This document shows positions 1 to 12,453 of a stretch of DNA of 64,000 nt, piece by piece. The notes beneath the pieces are model-generated. The model was not told the DNA's origin. It was given only the letters and a program-made list of their open reading frames with translations, and did no database searches. The stretch's first letter is position 1, and each line of letters begins with the position of its first letter. Origin of the DNA: Caenorhabditis remanei (taxonomy: Eukaryota > Nematoda > Chromadorea > Rhabditida > Rhabditidae); assembly GCF_010183535.1 (NCBI RefSeq), contig NC_071333.1:6136587-6200586 (forward strand). Reading direction: 5' to 3'. The position numbers and the translations under genes were made by a program.

Positions 1-65
1 CCTCAGAAAAGCGTAAAATGTATGAAATGGTTATCAAATCGAATAATAATTGGGTTATTTTTCAG

Positions 66-3000
66 CACTTGTTCCCGACAAGCAGCAATGCAATCACTGT
101 GGCTGCCAGTACTGTTGCCAGCACCTCTGCCACAAGTTCAGAAGATCCTGGACCAACATTCAAGATGTCAGAGTTGGTTAAGAGTAAACCTCTCCTGAAG
201 TTACCCGGAACTGCCTCAAATCCCGGATCTGCTCCATCTTCAAGACCAGGAAGCTCCATGAGTGTTGGTAATCCAAATACTCCAATTAGAACTAAATTTG
301 GTCCCGGGCGTCCTAAGAAACCAAAACCGGAAGGAGCCGTGGTTACAGTTCCCAAGCCAAAAGGACGTCCACCGAAGAAAGCAACTCTTGAGAAGGTTGG
401 TGATTGCATTCTTTGAATATTCAAAAGTTGATGCAACTTTTGAAATTGCTATACTTTTTATCAAATAGTTGATTGACTTTCTAATCGTTTCAGAGAAAGC
501 GTCTTAGTGAACAAATCATTGCTCAACAACAAAAAAAGCTTGATGAACCAAAAGAGGAAAAAGAAAAGGTGGAAAAAATTGACAAAGCTGAGAAGAAAAA
601 CAAAAAGTTGACAATCAACGAGGAGATTCGTGATCAACTCCTACGTGCAAGAAGTCAGATGGTGATGCCAAATTCAGTTCTTCAGCAAGCGACACCTTCT
701 CAACCAGTGGAGCCACCAGTGGTTATTCCACCAATAGTCTTCGCCAATGCAATTATCGAACCTATTGCAAATGTTCCAGTGATTGGTGCAACAGTGGACA
801 TTGAAGAAGCTCCGATCTTTTTGGATGAACCAGCTTTGGAAGTTGAAATCAACACTGATGAACCCAGTGCAGCTGGACCATCTTCCTCTAATACCGATGT
901 TCCTCTTGACTTCCCTGATGGGAAAGAGAAAAAGAAGAAGAAAGAAAAGCGGGATAAGAACTCCGAGGAATACAAGGAATACAAACGACAGAAAAAAGAG
1001 CGTCGTCGTCAAGAGAAAGAAGAACGCAGGTTGGCTGAGCAACAGGAACTGGGAGAGGAGCAACCAAAAGAACCAACTCCGGGTATGTATTTAAATATTT
1101 TTAGAATATGAAACAGATTAAATCGGTTTGGGTGAAATGCGCTCAACTGTGAAGCCCCTTGCTCTGCTGACGTTATCATTCAGTGCAATGAGCTGCAACA
1201 ATTAGACCTAGCTTTTTACCTTAAAAACGTCGTGAGGAGGAAAAACTTTTCTGATAGAATCACTCAAAATTTATAATGATCCCGTATACTAAAAAAGAAA
1301 TGCCTGAACTAAAACATTTATTCTGTGATCACTAACAATGTTTTGTCCAATTGAAACTCTATTTTATACAACGAGCAAAATGTCAATATTTCTTCAACTA
1401 GCTGCTGTGTCTGACTCCTTGTCAAATTCCTTTACAGTTCTACGCTTTATCGTGTGTACCAAAAATAGCTTTTTCGATTTTGTTGGACATAAAATTCCGC
1501 TTTCTGACCAAAGTAAGGTTCTTCTGACTTCCGCGAGAAATTTCACTATAGTTGTGGTTCGTTTTACAACACAAGTTAACATTACTATTGGTAACCATGA
1601 ACAAGTGCTTTCGATTTCAACTTTGTACGGAGCTTCCCCATGTGTTGTAGTTAATGTAGGCGGTATAACATGAAGCGGTGAGAGGACAAGATTTTCCCAA
1701 CATTCATTTTATACAGCATCTAGATTCCAAGCCATAAAAGATTCCATAAAAACATATTTTCCCAAGTACCTGCCATAGTCATTTCCATTTTCTATCAAAA
1801 AGCTTTCCATGATTCCGTTTGTTTATTTTATATTCCTGAAGAAGACGTGTACCAAAAAGTCAGTTTTATTCACTCTTTTGGAATAATATAAAGTTCATTC
1901 GAGGCTCCGTGGTTTGCAAAACGTTGATAATGTTCTCAACTGACTGAATCACACATAGCGAAACCTCATGTTATACTTTAATAGGTTATCAATGCAACCA
2001 ATTTTTTGGGCTAACTGTTTTGTAGTTGCGGTATGTATAGGTGAATACTCAAATACTTTAGGTCAAATGTAATCTTTACTGATATAATTGTTAACTCTAT
2101 GTCTGAATCGCTTAGGCGTTATCTTGGCAAGTCCAGTTTGACCAGTCAGACAGTGAATGGGCGTAACAAAATCCTAGTACACATCGCGAATGTCAATTTA
2201 TTTTATGAGTTTTCTGAATCAAAAAAGATTAGTGGTCAGTCAGATAATCCATTCCTTTTCCTTCAATTTTTTTTGTCTCCTCCTCTTTTTCCTCATCATC
2301 CTCCTTCTTCTTCCTCCTCCAACCAACATCACATTTCCGTCGTCAGCGTGTAACCCTCATCGGTTTTTTCCTCGGTGCCCATCGTCTATTCAAAATTACT
2401 TTTTATTCAACCATCAGCATGATGTAAATACACAGAATAGACAAATCCGCAAAGCATTGCCTTGCTCTTCCCCCTTACTCCGAAAAAACGATAGAAAAGA
2501 AAAGAGCAGAAGACGTAAGAGCAAAAAAAAACCCGGGACAGGAGGAGGAAAAAGGAAGACGTACCCCCCCCCCCGTGTAGGAAAATAGGAAAAAAGAAAC
2601 AAGAATCGTTTTTGCTTTTTCTCTTCCTCTTTTTTCATCGTTTCCATTATTTTTGTGTCCTCTCATGATGAAGAACATTGTTTCTACGTTAGCCTGGATA
2701 TCACAGCGCTTCGTGCAAAATTCAATTTTTTTGGTTTATTGAAAGAAAAGAAGAAACAATTCGAAAATCATATGACTCACAACAGCACATTGCTTTTTGC
2801 CATCTCTCACATCGGTCAATGTTTGATTTCCATTACGTAAACTATTCAAGCTGCACACAGGCCATTCGTTCATCACACACTCTCGTATGCTATACACTCA
2901 TTCAGCTTATCATACTATTACTGTTCTTTGAATGAAGTTCAAATTTTTTGAACACGATAAGGGTCAACTTACTCCAAGAAATTGGCGTTTCTCAACAATT

Positions 3001-6000
3001 CACTTTTTCTTTTTTGTTGTGAAAAACATCGACCCAACCCTGTTTAAAATGCAAACGTAAAATGTAAAGACCGGGGACGCAGCAGTTGGAAAAGAAGAAA
3101 AGAAACGGCTGCTAATTATCGTGTCTTAAAAAAGAGAGAGAACGTTCCATAGTTTCAAAAAAATGTTGACTGAGAGAATTCTATATTTTTTATTTTCTCT
3201 CCCTCCTTTTGTTTTTTGCCAAGTCACTGATGATCCTAATTTCGTTAGTAGTTCTAGTACAAAAGTCCCCGACAAATCAAAAGTTCACCTCAGAAAACAT
3301 TCCCCCCACTCGAGTGACGTTGGCGGTGTCCAAGATCTAACTGACCAGAAAAAATGTTACAAAAAGTTCTTTTGTCACTTTTCGAAGGTAGCCCTCTCCA
3401 CCCCTCTCCAAAAATTTTTCGTTTGTTCAGAACGTCGATTTCTCACTTTGATTTTGATTCCAAGTCACGTGGAAAACTCTCTTTACAAAAAAGTGAAAAA
3501 AGAGACACACAGAGAACGAAACGAAACTTGTTCGCTCCCCGGACCTTCAAAAACTGAAAATATCAAATTCGTTGGAGGGTCCAGAGATATCCAGAGATAT
3601 ATTCATTGGTTCCATTCCATGTCCTTGGTCCCTCTCTCTTTCTCTCTTTTTTGCGTTTCTCGCTCTATCCTGTGCCAAGCTTAAGTCCCGAGTAGTGTCT
3701 CTTTTTCACGTCTTGTTTGCCCATTGTCTCATTTCTTTCATTTTACATATTGCAACAAGGTCCCCATAGATACTAGACACTAAAATGGGGAAGGAGAATA
3801 ATATATATTTCTTTTGAAAACCACTTTTGATAAATGGGAACACACTCTTTCTATGAATCAAACGACTTCTTGAGCCCCTCCCCTTTTCAATTTCGTTTTC
3901 ATCATATTTTTTGGGTGGACGTCTTCAGCATAGTCGTCTCGGTTTTCTTTTGGTGCCTCTCGCATTTCTTATGAATGGGAATTGGAATTGGGGTGTGGGA
4001 GAAGAAACAAGAGAGGGTGAAGGAAGGGCATTGTAAAATGTCGTTTCCATATTTCTGCTTTCTTAGTGACGAGAATTGAAGAAGATTGTTGATTCTCATC
4101 TTCTCTATTACTAATTTGATCTTCAGTCAAGTTAACGCGTTACCATTTTTTTTTCAGAACCAACTCCAACTCCAGCTCCAACTATTAAACTGAAAATAAA
4201 GTTCAATAAGAGTTTCCTTCCAACACCTCCCAAGGAACCACCAATGCGCCCGGACTCGACTAACTCAGGAAGTCGACCAGGGTCATCTAAGGGCAACTAC
4301 CAGGAAGATCCACCACCACCGCCATCACCAAGTCAGCCACCACTCAAGTTCCGATTCAAGAATTTCTTCAACCTTGCTGAAGCGGAGGAGAAGAAGCCCA
4401 TGCCATCATCTCCAGAACGACCAGGATCGTCGCAACGTGTAAGTTGTTACTCTATAATACCTAAAACCCTTTTTCAAAGCCCGCTTCCAGGACCTAGCTC
4501 AATCCGTACGAGGTGACGGTCTTGTTTAGGTTTTTGAGCAGAGAGCACAAAAATTGTGACCCGATTGTATATCTTTTGCTCCCAGTATATACATTTCACT
4601 TTTTGAGAATTTTGTTAGAATGAACTTTGTGTGGTCGAGGGCCCCGATTTTTTTAAACAACTGGTTTTTTATGAACCAACTTTTCATTTTAGTACTCATT
4701 GTAATACTGATATTGTGGAATTCGTGAGACAGTCAGCCTAAAATTTTCAAGTAATTAGAAACTGATTTATGTAGGGCTTTTAATTAGTTCTCAATTTTGT
4801 CAATTACAATGACGAGGTTCAGGGCAAAGTTTATTTAAACAATGACAATCAGTTGGCCGACCTACAATATTGTCGAAATTCCACAATTGCCAATTCATTT
4901 CCGAGAATTCTCTGATAAACTCATTTCTTGTGCATTAAACACACGAGTATATGTGGCTGAAAAAGTGCATCCTACTGATAAAACTTTTACGTCGGTAGTA
5001 TACTTACTGACTGGAAGAAAAGTATTCTTCTTGCCTGTTCTAGAGACGCGTCTGATTCAGAATAAATCAGTGCTATGCTGGACATGAGATTTGGTTTTGT
5101 CCGCCGTCTTGCAGTTTTTTTTGCAATCTTCCAACTATGTTTTCCTTCTTAATTGACCGAATTTTCAGTCGCCATCTTCATCCTCATCGAAGCATCACAA
5201 AAAAGACCGAAAGGACAAGGAGCATAAGAAACACAAAAAGGACAAGGAGCGGAGCCGCGAGAAGGAGCAAGAACGAGAGGAGCGAAAAGAACGAGAGCGC
5301 CAAGAGAAGGAAGCGGCTCGGCGAGAAATGTTAGTACGAGTAGACGTGTGTTTCGATATATTAGATTCTGGTTATCCTCTCTTCTTTTTCTGACTTACTG
5401 ATTTAGCTATTTAGCCTTATTCATCACTATTGTATACTTCATTTCAGAGAAGAGAAAGCTCGCATCGAGATGGAAAGCAAACGGGTTGCTGACGAAGAAG
5501 AGGAGCGTCGTAGGGAGAAGGAAAAGCGTCGGGAAGAAAGAAAGAAGGAGAAAGAACGTCAGAAGGAAAAAGAAGAACGTCGGAAAGAAAAGGAAGAACG
5601 TAAAGAAAAGGAACGAGAGCTGGAACGTGAGAAAGAGCGTGAGAAGGAGCGTGAACGTGAACGTGAACGTGAGCGTGAGAAGGAACGTGAGAAAGAACGG
5701 GAACGTGAAAAGAAACGTGAAGAAGAAGCTCGTAAAAAGAGAGAAGAAGCTGCACCACCTCCTCGTCTACTCATCTCCCAGGAAGACGGCGATTCTGATG
5801 GATCCGAAAGCAGTGAAGAAATTTGGGTGTGTCCTGTATGCTCGGTGGCCTACACTGTTGGAGCAAACATGGTGGGATGTGATCAATGTCAGGATTGGTT
5901 CCATTGGTAAGTTATTTTGTTTCGATTCTGCTGAATAAGTTGCACTTCTTGCAAAGCTAAATGTAGAACAGCTGAAATAAAAAGTTATCTAGCTTCGTGA

Positions 6001-6340
6001 CGCGGCAAGATGTTTCCGCTTTGTTACTTCATATCCGTTTTGTACTTCGTGCTCTTTGCTCCGACGAGTACGAGATTCAATGGAAAATAGATGTAAACAA
6101 AAAACACAATCTTTTGGTTTCATTGTTTATACTGTTTGGATAGATAAATTGCGTTAACATAAACTTTTAGTTAAAAACGTATCATTTTTCAGGCACTGCG
6201 TTGGAATCACTGCCGAACCCACCGACTCCAAATGGTTCTGTAACAGATGCAGCAAGGGGAACAAAAGTAAGAAGCATGGAAAACGACATGCCTCGGGACC
6301 TCATGAGTACGACTCATCTGCAAAGAGGAAAAAGAATTAA
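66..6340 (+). CDS. taf-3: TAF3-like TFIID subunit with C-terminal PHD finger (5' part outside window)
   Basis: Coding exons read as 66-395, 494-1082, 4158-4438, 5169-5329, 5448-5906 and 6193-6340 (stop TAA). That is 655 residues in one frame; the start and any N-terminal histone fold lie upstream of the window. The order seen is an AT-hook-like patch (GPGRPKKPKP, then PKGRPPKK), a Lys/Glu-rich and Pro-rich middle, a very long Arg/Glu/Lys tract, and a C4HC3 PHD finger at the extreme C-terminus (WVCPVCSVAY, CDQCQDWFHWHCVGI, WFCNRC). This architecture is that of TAF3, the TFIID subunit whose PHD finger reads H3K4me3 at active promoters; that role is family knowledge, not visible here. The 3.1-kb intron between 1083 and 4157 is unusually long for this gene. 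AATAAA lies at 6759-6764. The symbol rests on architecture and on the nhr-28-like neighbour, which I recall being linked to taf-3 in C. elegans. Confidence 0.8.
1083..4157 (+). other. Long intron of the TAF3-like gene
   Basis: This 3.1-kb intron is bounded by GTATGT and a TTTTTTTTCAG acceptor. It holds a pyrimidine-rich stretch near 2255-2330, an 11-C homopolymer at 2564-2574 and purine-rich flanks. ORFs inside it are low-complexity and show no splice or family support. I see no embedded gene. Confidence 0.6.
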
Positions 6341-9300
6341 ATTCTTATATTTTATCTATTATCCCCACATCTTTCAAGCGTCACATTCCAAACTTCTAAT
6401 CTAGTCTTAAAGCATCCCATGTGATTCAAAATTTTTATTGTCATTCCCATTTTACCGTTTCAATTCGCCCGTACTACACTGTCCCCTGACCTATCCGCTT
6501 TTAGCCATAATTTGAAAGACCTCATTTCTATCCTACCTTACAATTGTCCCGCCTTTTATACAAACCCCAGAATCCCCACTTATTAATCAATTAATAATCA
6601 CCAAACTCAGAAAGTTTGCCTGTCATCATTTTCCCATCTTTGTGCTTCCAACTTTTGAACTGTACCATCTCTGTACCACTGACAGAAATATTCCCCTATT
6701 TGCCCCCACATTGTTGATAACTGACTACCATAGTCACTTCAGTAATGAATTTTGCAAGAATAAAGTTTTTCTGCAAATTTTTTTTATTTTTGTTAATGTA
6801 CTTCAGAAAACATGAAGAATGAATGTAAACGTTTAGGGCACAGAGTACTGCAGGTTTGATCAAGATGATATCAATGTTGTTCAAGATTGCATCTATATCG
6901 AGAGTGATCAATTTATGATTACAGAGGTTTAGGATTCTCGCAATTAGTGGCTGAATAACGTAACAAGGCAGTTCACTTTCAAGTTGAAAGACTTATTAGG
7001 AGTAATTGTTATCTGATGGAACACTGATAAGATTTTGTCTGGTACCGATTTTGACACAGTTCACTGATCATGTATTCTCGATCACAAGTCAGAGAGCAAC
7101 TATTAACATTGATAGGGTCCATAACATCTTCCAATTTAATAAAATGCAGTGCTGCATTTATCATCATGATCGTCGTCATTGTTACATGAGAAATAATCAA
7201 TAAATGTTCTGGTTTGCGAGAAGAAGAAGATAACGATTCCTCAAACGACGCACTCTCCCTATCTCGATTTGTCAGAAAATAGAAGAGAGAGGAGAACTGT
7301 TGGGAATGGACCGAAAGGAGAAGAATGTCATCATTCGATCGCCAAACACAATACGTCCTTTACTCTGATGATTGTTCTATGTTTCGGTGAGGTTGCTCAT
7401 GTTTTAATCAATTTTTTCTCGTTGATCTTTGGAAGTACACGCCTGTAAAAGAATTGTTGTTATATAAACCATAATTTCCGAGCGTTTTGTAGTGGATCTA
7501 TGAAAACACATGCTCGCAAAGTATGGTCGTGCAGAGAACGTTTATTCCTTTCGTGAAATAGTTCTATGAACCACAAAGTGTATTCTTCATAAATCGTGAA
7601 AGTTTTCAGCTCAATTCGAACAATAGGTTATAACTATACGTTGTTTTTAAAAAGTAATAGTCTGATTGAAACGCATTACTTGCGGAAAAACAAACATTGT
7701 AAGCGGGGAAGAAATCAAAAAACAAACTGCAACTTCTTGAGATTTTTGATTCACTGTAAAGTAATGAGGTGTTATATTCTCACTCTCAAACAGCTCTTGA
7801 ATGTTATCAGTTTAAAAAATAAAATATATGTTGTCAGGCCCTCCACTAGATGCTCAAATTTTTCATAAATGCCGGATTTAGTTAGCTCCACAAACTTTAA
7901 TTCGGTTGTAATTTGAGCAGGTTGCATGAAAAAAGTGTTAGGAACTAATCTCAAACGGGTTCTTTGACATTCCCCATTTCAAAGTTTGTTTCTATGTCAG
8001 TACATTACAAAGATCAACTAGTCCAGTTCACTTTTTATAGATACGATACTGTTTCCGATTTTTTGTTCTTTTTATCTTATCGTCTCCACCTCCATCAACT
8101 GTCACTTTCAAACAACAGTACTTTTTTTTCTACATGCTTGATTTTGTAATACAATTGTTTCGATGATTGCAGAATATCAGATGTATTGAAAAAATATTTT
8201 TCTCTCTTTGAAAATTCTCTTTGTTTGGTTTGCGTGAAGACCATTTGTTTCGCTGGCGTCTCTCTTCACTTTCTTTTCTCATTGGAAGTTTTTCCGCGGG
8301 CAACTAGTTTGTGATCTTTTGATCTGAACATATCTCCATGTCTCAATCTGCAAAAAATCCATTTCCCACTTTTTTTTGTGCATGTCGAGTTCCAGAGAAC
8401 CACCCACTACGTTTGTCCCAACTATGCTTTTCTAGCTTGTAGCTCTATCAAAACAAATATGTGAACTCCAAATGTCTTAAATTTCAAATTTCCATATCTA
8501 TAGCTAAAAAAGGGCGGAGAAGAAAAGTTCAACATGATTTGAGAAAGCGAAAAACATAACACGGAAGAAAAGATGCAAATTCACTCTCTGTCTATAAGTG
8601 CGATCAAAACCTGTTTTGGATTTTTTCGTTTTTCGTTTTTCAATTTTTGCCGTCAGCGACTAACCTCATTTTTATCAAAAATGTATATGTTACTGCTAGG
8701 AACAGGTGAAAACAGGGGGAAGCTTATAAGAAAATGGATTTGAACTGATGTCTAATAAGAACTTAATCTTTTTGCTTTTCATTGTGTACTAAATCTAAAT
8801 ATCATCTTTTTACCAAAGTTCGTTTTATATTAACAATATAGGTGCATTGCCAGTTCAGGTTTTATAAAGATTCTGTGGTCTTTTGATATTAGAAATCGCA
8901 TTTCCTTCCGACTGCCGCCGCTAGGTTTTATTGGGGTCTTTTTTAATATCATCCAATTTTGGAGTGATATGACGCAGAAGCATTCAAAAAACGAATTAAA
9001 GAATTTAAGTTTATAATTTTCACTTTGTTGTTCTCACAAAATTACCAGACAAGAAAATACTTTTTCACCGTTTCTCACTAACTTTTTCTCCTTTTTGTTT
9101 GTTAATGTAAAACAGATTCCAAATTGGTCAATATACATTGGAGAGCAAGAACAAGCGAGAAGGAGTCGGAGAGTATGTTTGCGCCCGTCTCGGCGGGCTC
9201 AACCCCATCCTATGAGCACATCCAGTTTTCACATTTTGAATTTTTGTACTTCTTGCTTCAATGCTCTGTCTTGTGCTATTTGTTGGTATGAACGGGATTG

Positions 9301-10340
9301 TTAGAAAAAAAGGCAAAAAAGAGAAACAACTGCCAGACAAGAAGAAGAAGAAGAATTCATTTGCCACGTGATATTTTTTCCGTGTTCGGAAATTAAGTTA
9401 CAGTTAGAGTTTGTGATGTTTTCGCTACCTTTTTTCCGTAGTGTAGGTACCAATAACCAAAGAAGTCATACGATGAGTATCTAAATAAAAACGTTTACAT
9501 CCTTTTATTGGTTCGCACGATTTTCGCTGAGCAAAAACTTTTATAAACAAAAACATTTATTCCAATTTTCGATTCCTTTTCCAAGAACTCATTTCAGTTT
9601 AATTTCTATTCTCGAAAAAAAAGCTTTTACACCTAACCTTTTCTTGGTGTGATTTGTGCTCTGAAAAGGCTGAAAATTAGGGATTAGGCACTACATCATG
9701 GGTCAACTGATTTTTGAAAAGAATGTTTTTGTTGAAGTTTCATTTCCATTTTTGAAGATATAAACATTAATTGTCATCATTCAAACGTCTGGTTTAGTAT
9801 TCAGTAAAATCATTGATCCCTTCATTGTAACACTTTTGAATGTTTTCTCATCATGTCATTCTTTCCGATTTTCTTCTCTCTTTCTCATTTAGTGTCTGCT
9901 TATCTTTTCTCTCCGTTTGATAATCTTAATATGATGATGTATTGATCGATAAGTAGACAGTATATGAACTTTGATTTTTTCATTTTCTACGTTCTAATGC
10001 TAATCAAATCTAAACAATTCAAGTCTGCCAAAAATCAATGAACACTGAGGTTTCCTCTCTCCTCATCTACTCCGACATATGTCACCAGTGCAAACAACCC
10101 CCATGAAGTTTTTCCCAAAGTCTCGGAACTAACTCGACGTTCTTTTCGGTCATCGACAGTTATTTAACAATTTACCCCTCTCTCTCTTCATAGTCCAGAG
10201 ATTATTGCACGCACTTTTCACTTTTTCACTTTTTCTCTGTTCTCCTCCTTTTTTCTCTTTCTTTCCTGTTTTCATCAACTTTTTCGGTTGAATTCACTAA
10301 TGTTTCAGAAATGGGTTTTTTCAGACGCAGTCAGTAACAA
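6341..10340. other. Intergenic region between taf-3 and the nuclear receptor gene
   Basis: Four kilobases of AT-rich DNA without a supportable gene on either strand. It contains the taf-3 3' UTR and presumably the promoter of the nuclear receptor gene. Near the downstream end there are closely spaced acceptor-like sites (TGTTTCAG at about 10301-10308 and TTTTTTCAG at about 10317-10325), which would suit a 5' UTR intron or spliced-leader addition just before the ATG at 10341. Confidence 0.5.
6759..6764 (+). terminator. Poly(A) signal candidate for taf-3
   Basis: An AATAAA hexamer lies about 420 nt after the taf-3 stop codon and is followed by a T-rich stretch. I did not check every base between the stop and this site for alternative signals. 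Confidence 0.45.
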
Positions 10341-12453
10341 ATGATAATCAACAAGAAGCCGTGCAGTGTGTGCGGCGAAGGTGGAGATGGAGCTCATTTT
10401 GGAGCAGAAGCTTGTAGGTGAGTATTAACAAGAAAAACTTTTTTGTTTTATTTTCAAAAATCTTATTTCAGAGCGTGTGCTGCCTTTTTTCGAAGGAGCG
10501 TTGCCCTTAACAAAACATATGTGTGTCGAGCAATGGGTACTTGCATTATTCAGAAAAGTGAGTTTTCTAAATTTTAGCTTTCAAACCCACCTGTTTATTC
10601 TAGTCCGAGGCGAATTCTCGGAAATAATAATTTGTGAGAAGCTCTTTCGAACTGAGAGAACTTTATCTAAATTGCAAAGGAAAACTCTATCTTTTATCCT
10701 CCAAAGTAAATTGAGAACTTGAACTTACGCACTATGATCTTTCGAAACATTACATTGCGTTACTCAATAACACTTGATATCATAAGACTTACTGTTCTTT
10801 TTTTCAGATGTTCGATGTATGTGCCGCGCATGTCGATTCACAAAGTGTATGTCTGTCGGAATGAGAAAGTCTGGTAAGGGAAACAAAGTAGATGTATTTT
10901 GTGTTTTGGTTGATACTCCGAAACAGTGCATTTTTCGCAGTATGACTATACAAATATCAGCAAGAAAAATATTGAAAATGCACTATTAGTACAAAAATAA
11001 TTTTCAGCTGTTCAACGTCATCGTGAACTTTTCGCCAGACAGGATTCTTCAGAATCATCTAATCCTCGAGTGTCTCCAAGCTCTAGTTGGCCAATGGTAA
11101 GAGTTTATACTTTTTGTAAAAGGTCATAAATGAAAAATACTTTATGTTCAGGATATTTCTCCAATCAACACTGAAGAAATCGGTATGCCAACACTAAACC
11201 GATTAAATGAGAACTATGTTCATATGGGCACTGTCAGAAGAGTGATCCACAATACTGGCGGTGATAACATATTTAATGTGAGTTTTCTGAACACTTGATA
11301 TCAAATTTGCCAACATTGAATTACAGCGTCGAGAACCGAAAGCAGTGGCGTATACTGACGCACACACTGTTCACCTGAAGGAAATCGGACTTGTAGCTGA
11401 TTGGATAATCAAATCCTATCCTGACTTTGAAAAGTTACATCAAGAACAAAAAGTTTGTGTTGCGCGTATTTTTTGACGATACTGACCAGAAAACAATTTC
11501 AGAAACTACTCTACCGTAATTTTTTTCTGCCGTTTATGATTTTGGAATGTGGTTATCAGTGTTGTTTGAATGATAGAACAGATATTCTGTATTTACCGTC
11601 TGGTGACTATATTGACTGCAGTCGACCGGAAACATTTTATGGAGGACACATTAATTCACATTTGATGAGTTCCGAGGAAGCAATTAGGTATGGTCAAAAC
11701 ACATACATTTGAACTTCAGACAAGTCAGGGATATGATGAAGCCAATTCAGTATCAGTACCAGGTTTAATCTAAACTTATTTTTCTTATTTCAGGATGTTC
11801 GTCCCCTCATTTGAAATCTACAGACGTAACGTCCTAGATCCAATGCGACGAGAAAAAGTAGATAACTTTGAATTCTTCACGCTCTGCTCTTTAGTGCTTT
11901 GGGATCATGGGTTGGAAGGTCAGATAGATGAATGTGTCAGTCTCGCTAGATCGAACCGAGAAAGAATTTTACGAGAGGTTCTTCACTACTATCGTCGGGT
12001 GAAACAAATCAACGATCCATCAATGAGACTAGCTAATCTATTAGTTCTTCTGCCAGCTCTACAGGTTTGTATACGTTTTGATCATTTTTCAGTGCTAGAT
12101 TTTCTATTTGCAGAGATCAGTTAGAAGGTTCCAGGAAGACGTCGAAATCACTCACGTATTTAATGTATATTCTGTGGAAGAGACATTTTACGAGTTGGTC
12201 AGCGGAAGGTTGTCTGACAGTTTCTTCCAACAGGGAACTCCCGTATCCGCAGTTCCTGATAAGAGTAAAGAAATCAAAAAAGAAATGGAGTGTGTATGGT
12301 AAGCTGGTTTTTGTGAAGTTTTAACACAAGGAATAATTAATTTCCAGGGATCTCAACACCAGCCAGGTAGTCGACATCTATGAATTCCCATCAACTCCAT
12401 TTTTAACTCCCGATAACTCCAATCCGGCTTCAACAGAGCTACAGAATATTTAG
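10341..12453 (+). CDS. nhr-28: Nuclear hormone receptor, nematode HNF4-derived type
   Basis: Ten exons: 10341-10417, 10472-10557, 10808-10873, 11008-11096, 11152-11277, 11327-11452, 11503-11687, 11794-12064, 12114-12298 and 12348-12453. They give 438 residues and close in frame. The DNA-binding domain sits at residues 8-68. Zinc finger 1 uses C8, C11, C25 and C28; finger 2 uses C44, C50, C60 and C63. The P-box reads CRACAAFFRR, the form common in the expanded nematode receptor set. A hinge of about 90 residues leads to an alpha-helical ligand-binding-type region (roughly residues 165-400). It is a nuclear ligand-regulated or orphan transcription factor by family; ligand and targets cannot be inferred. 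The start follows two acceptor-like sites, so a spliced leader or 5' UTR exon is plausible. The symbol is from resemblance and linkage to taf-3; other nhr paralogues are possible. Confidence 0.85.

Noticed and set aside
3163..3684. 173-codon plus-strand ORF inside the long taf-3 intron with a hydrophobic start
   Set aside because: It runs through low-complexity pyrimidine/purine sequence, has no family signature, and has no poly(A) or splice support.
5444..5774. Antisense ORFs opposite the charged tract of the TAF3 homologue (His/Val or Ser/Arg repeats)
   Set aside because: They reflect low-complexity codon repetition in the real plus-strand exon.
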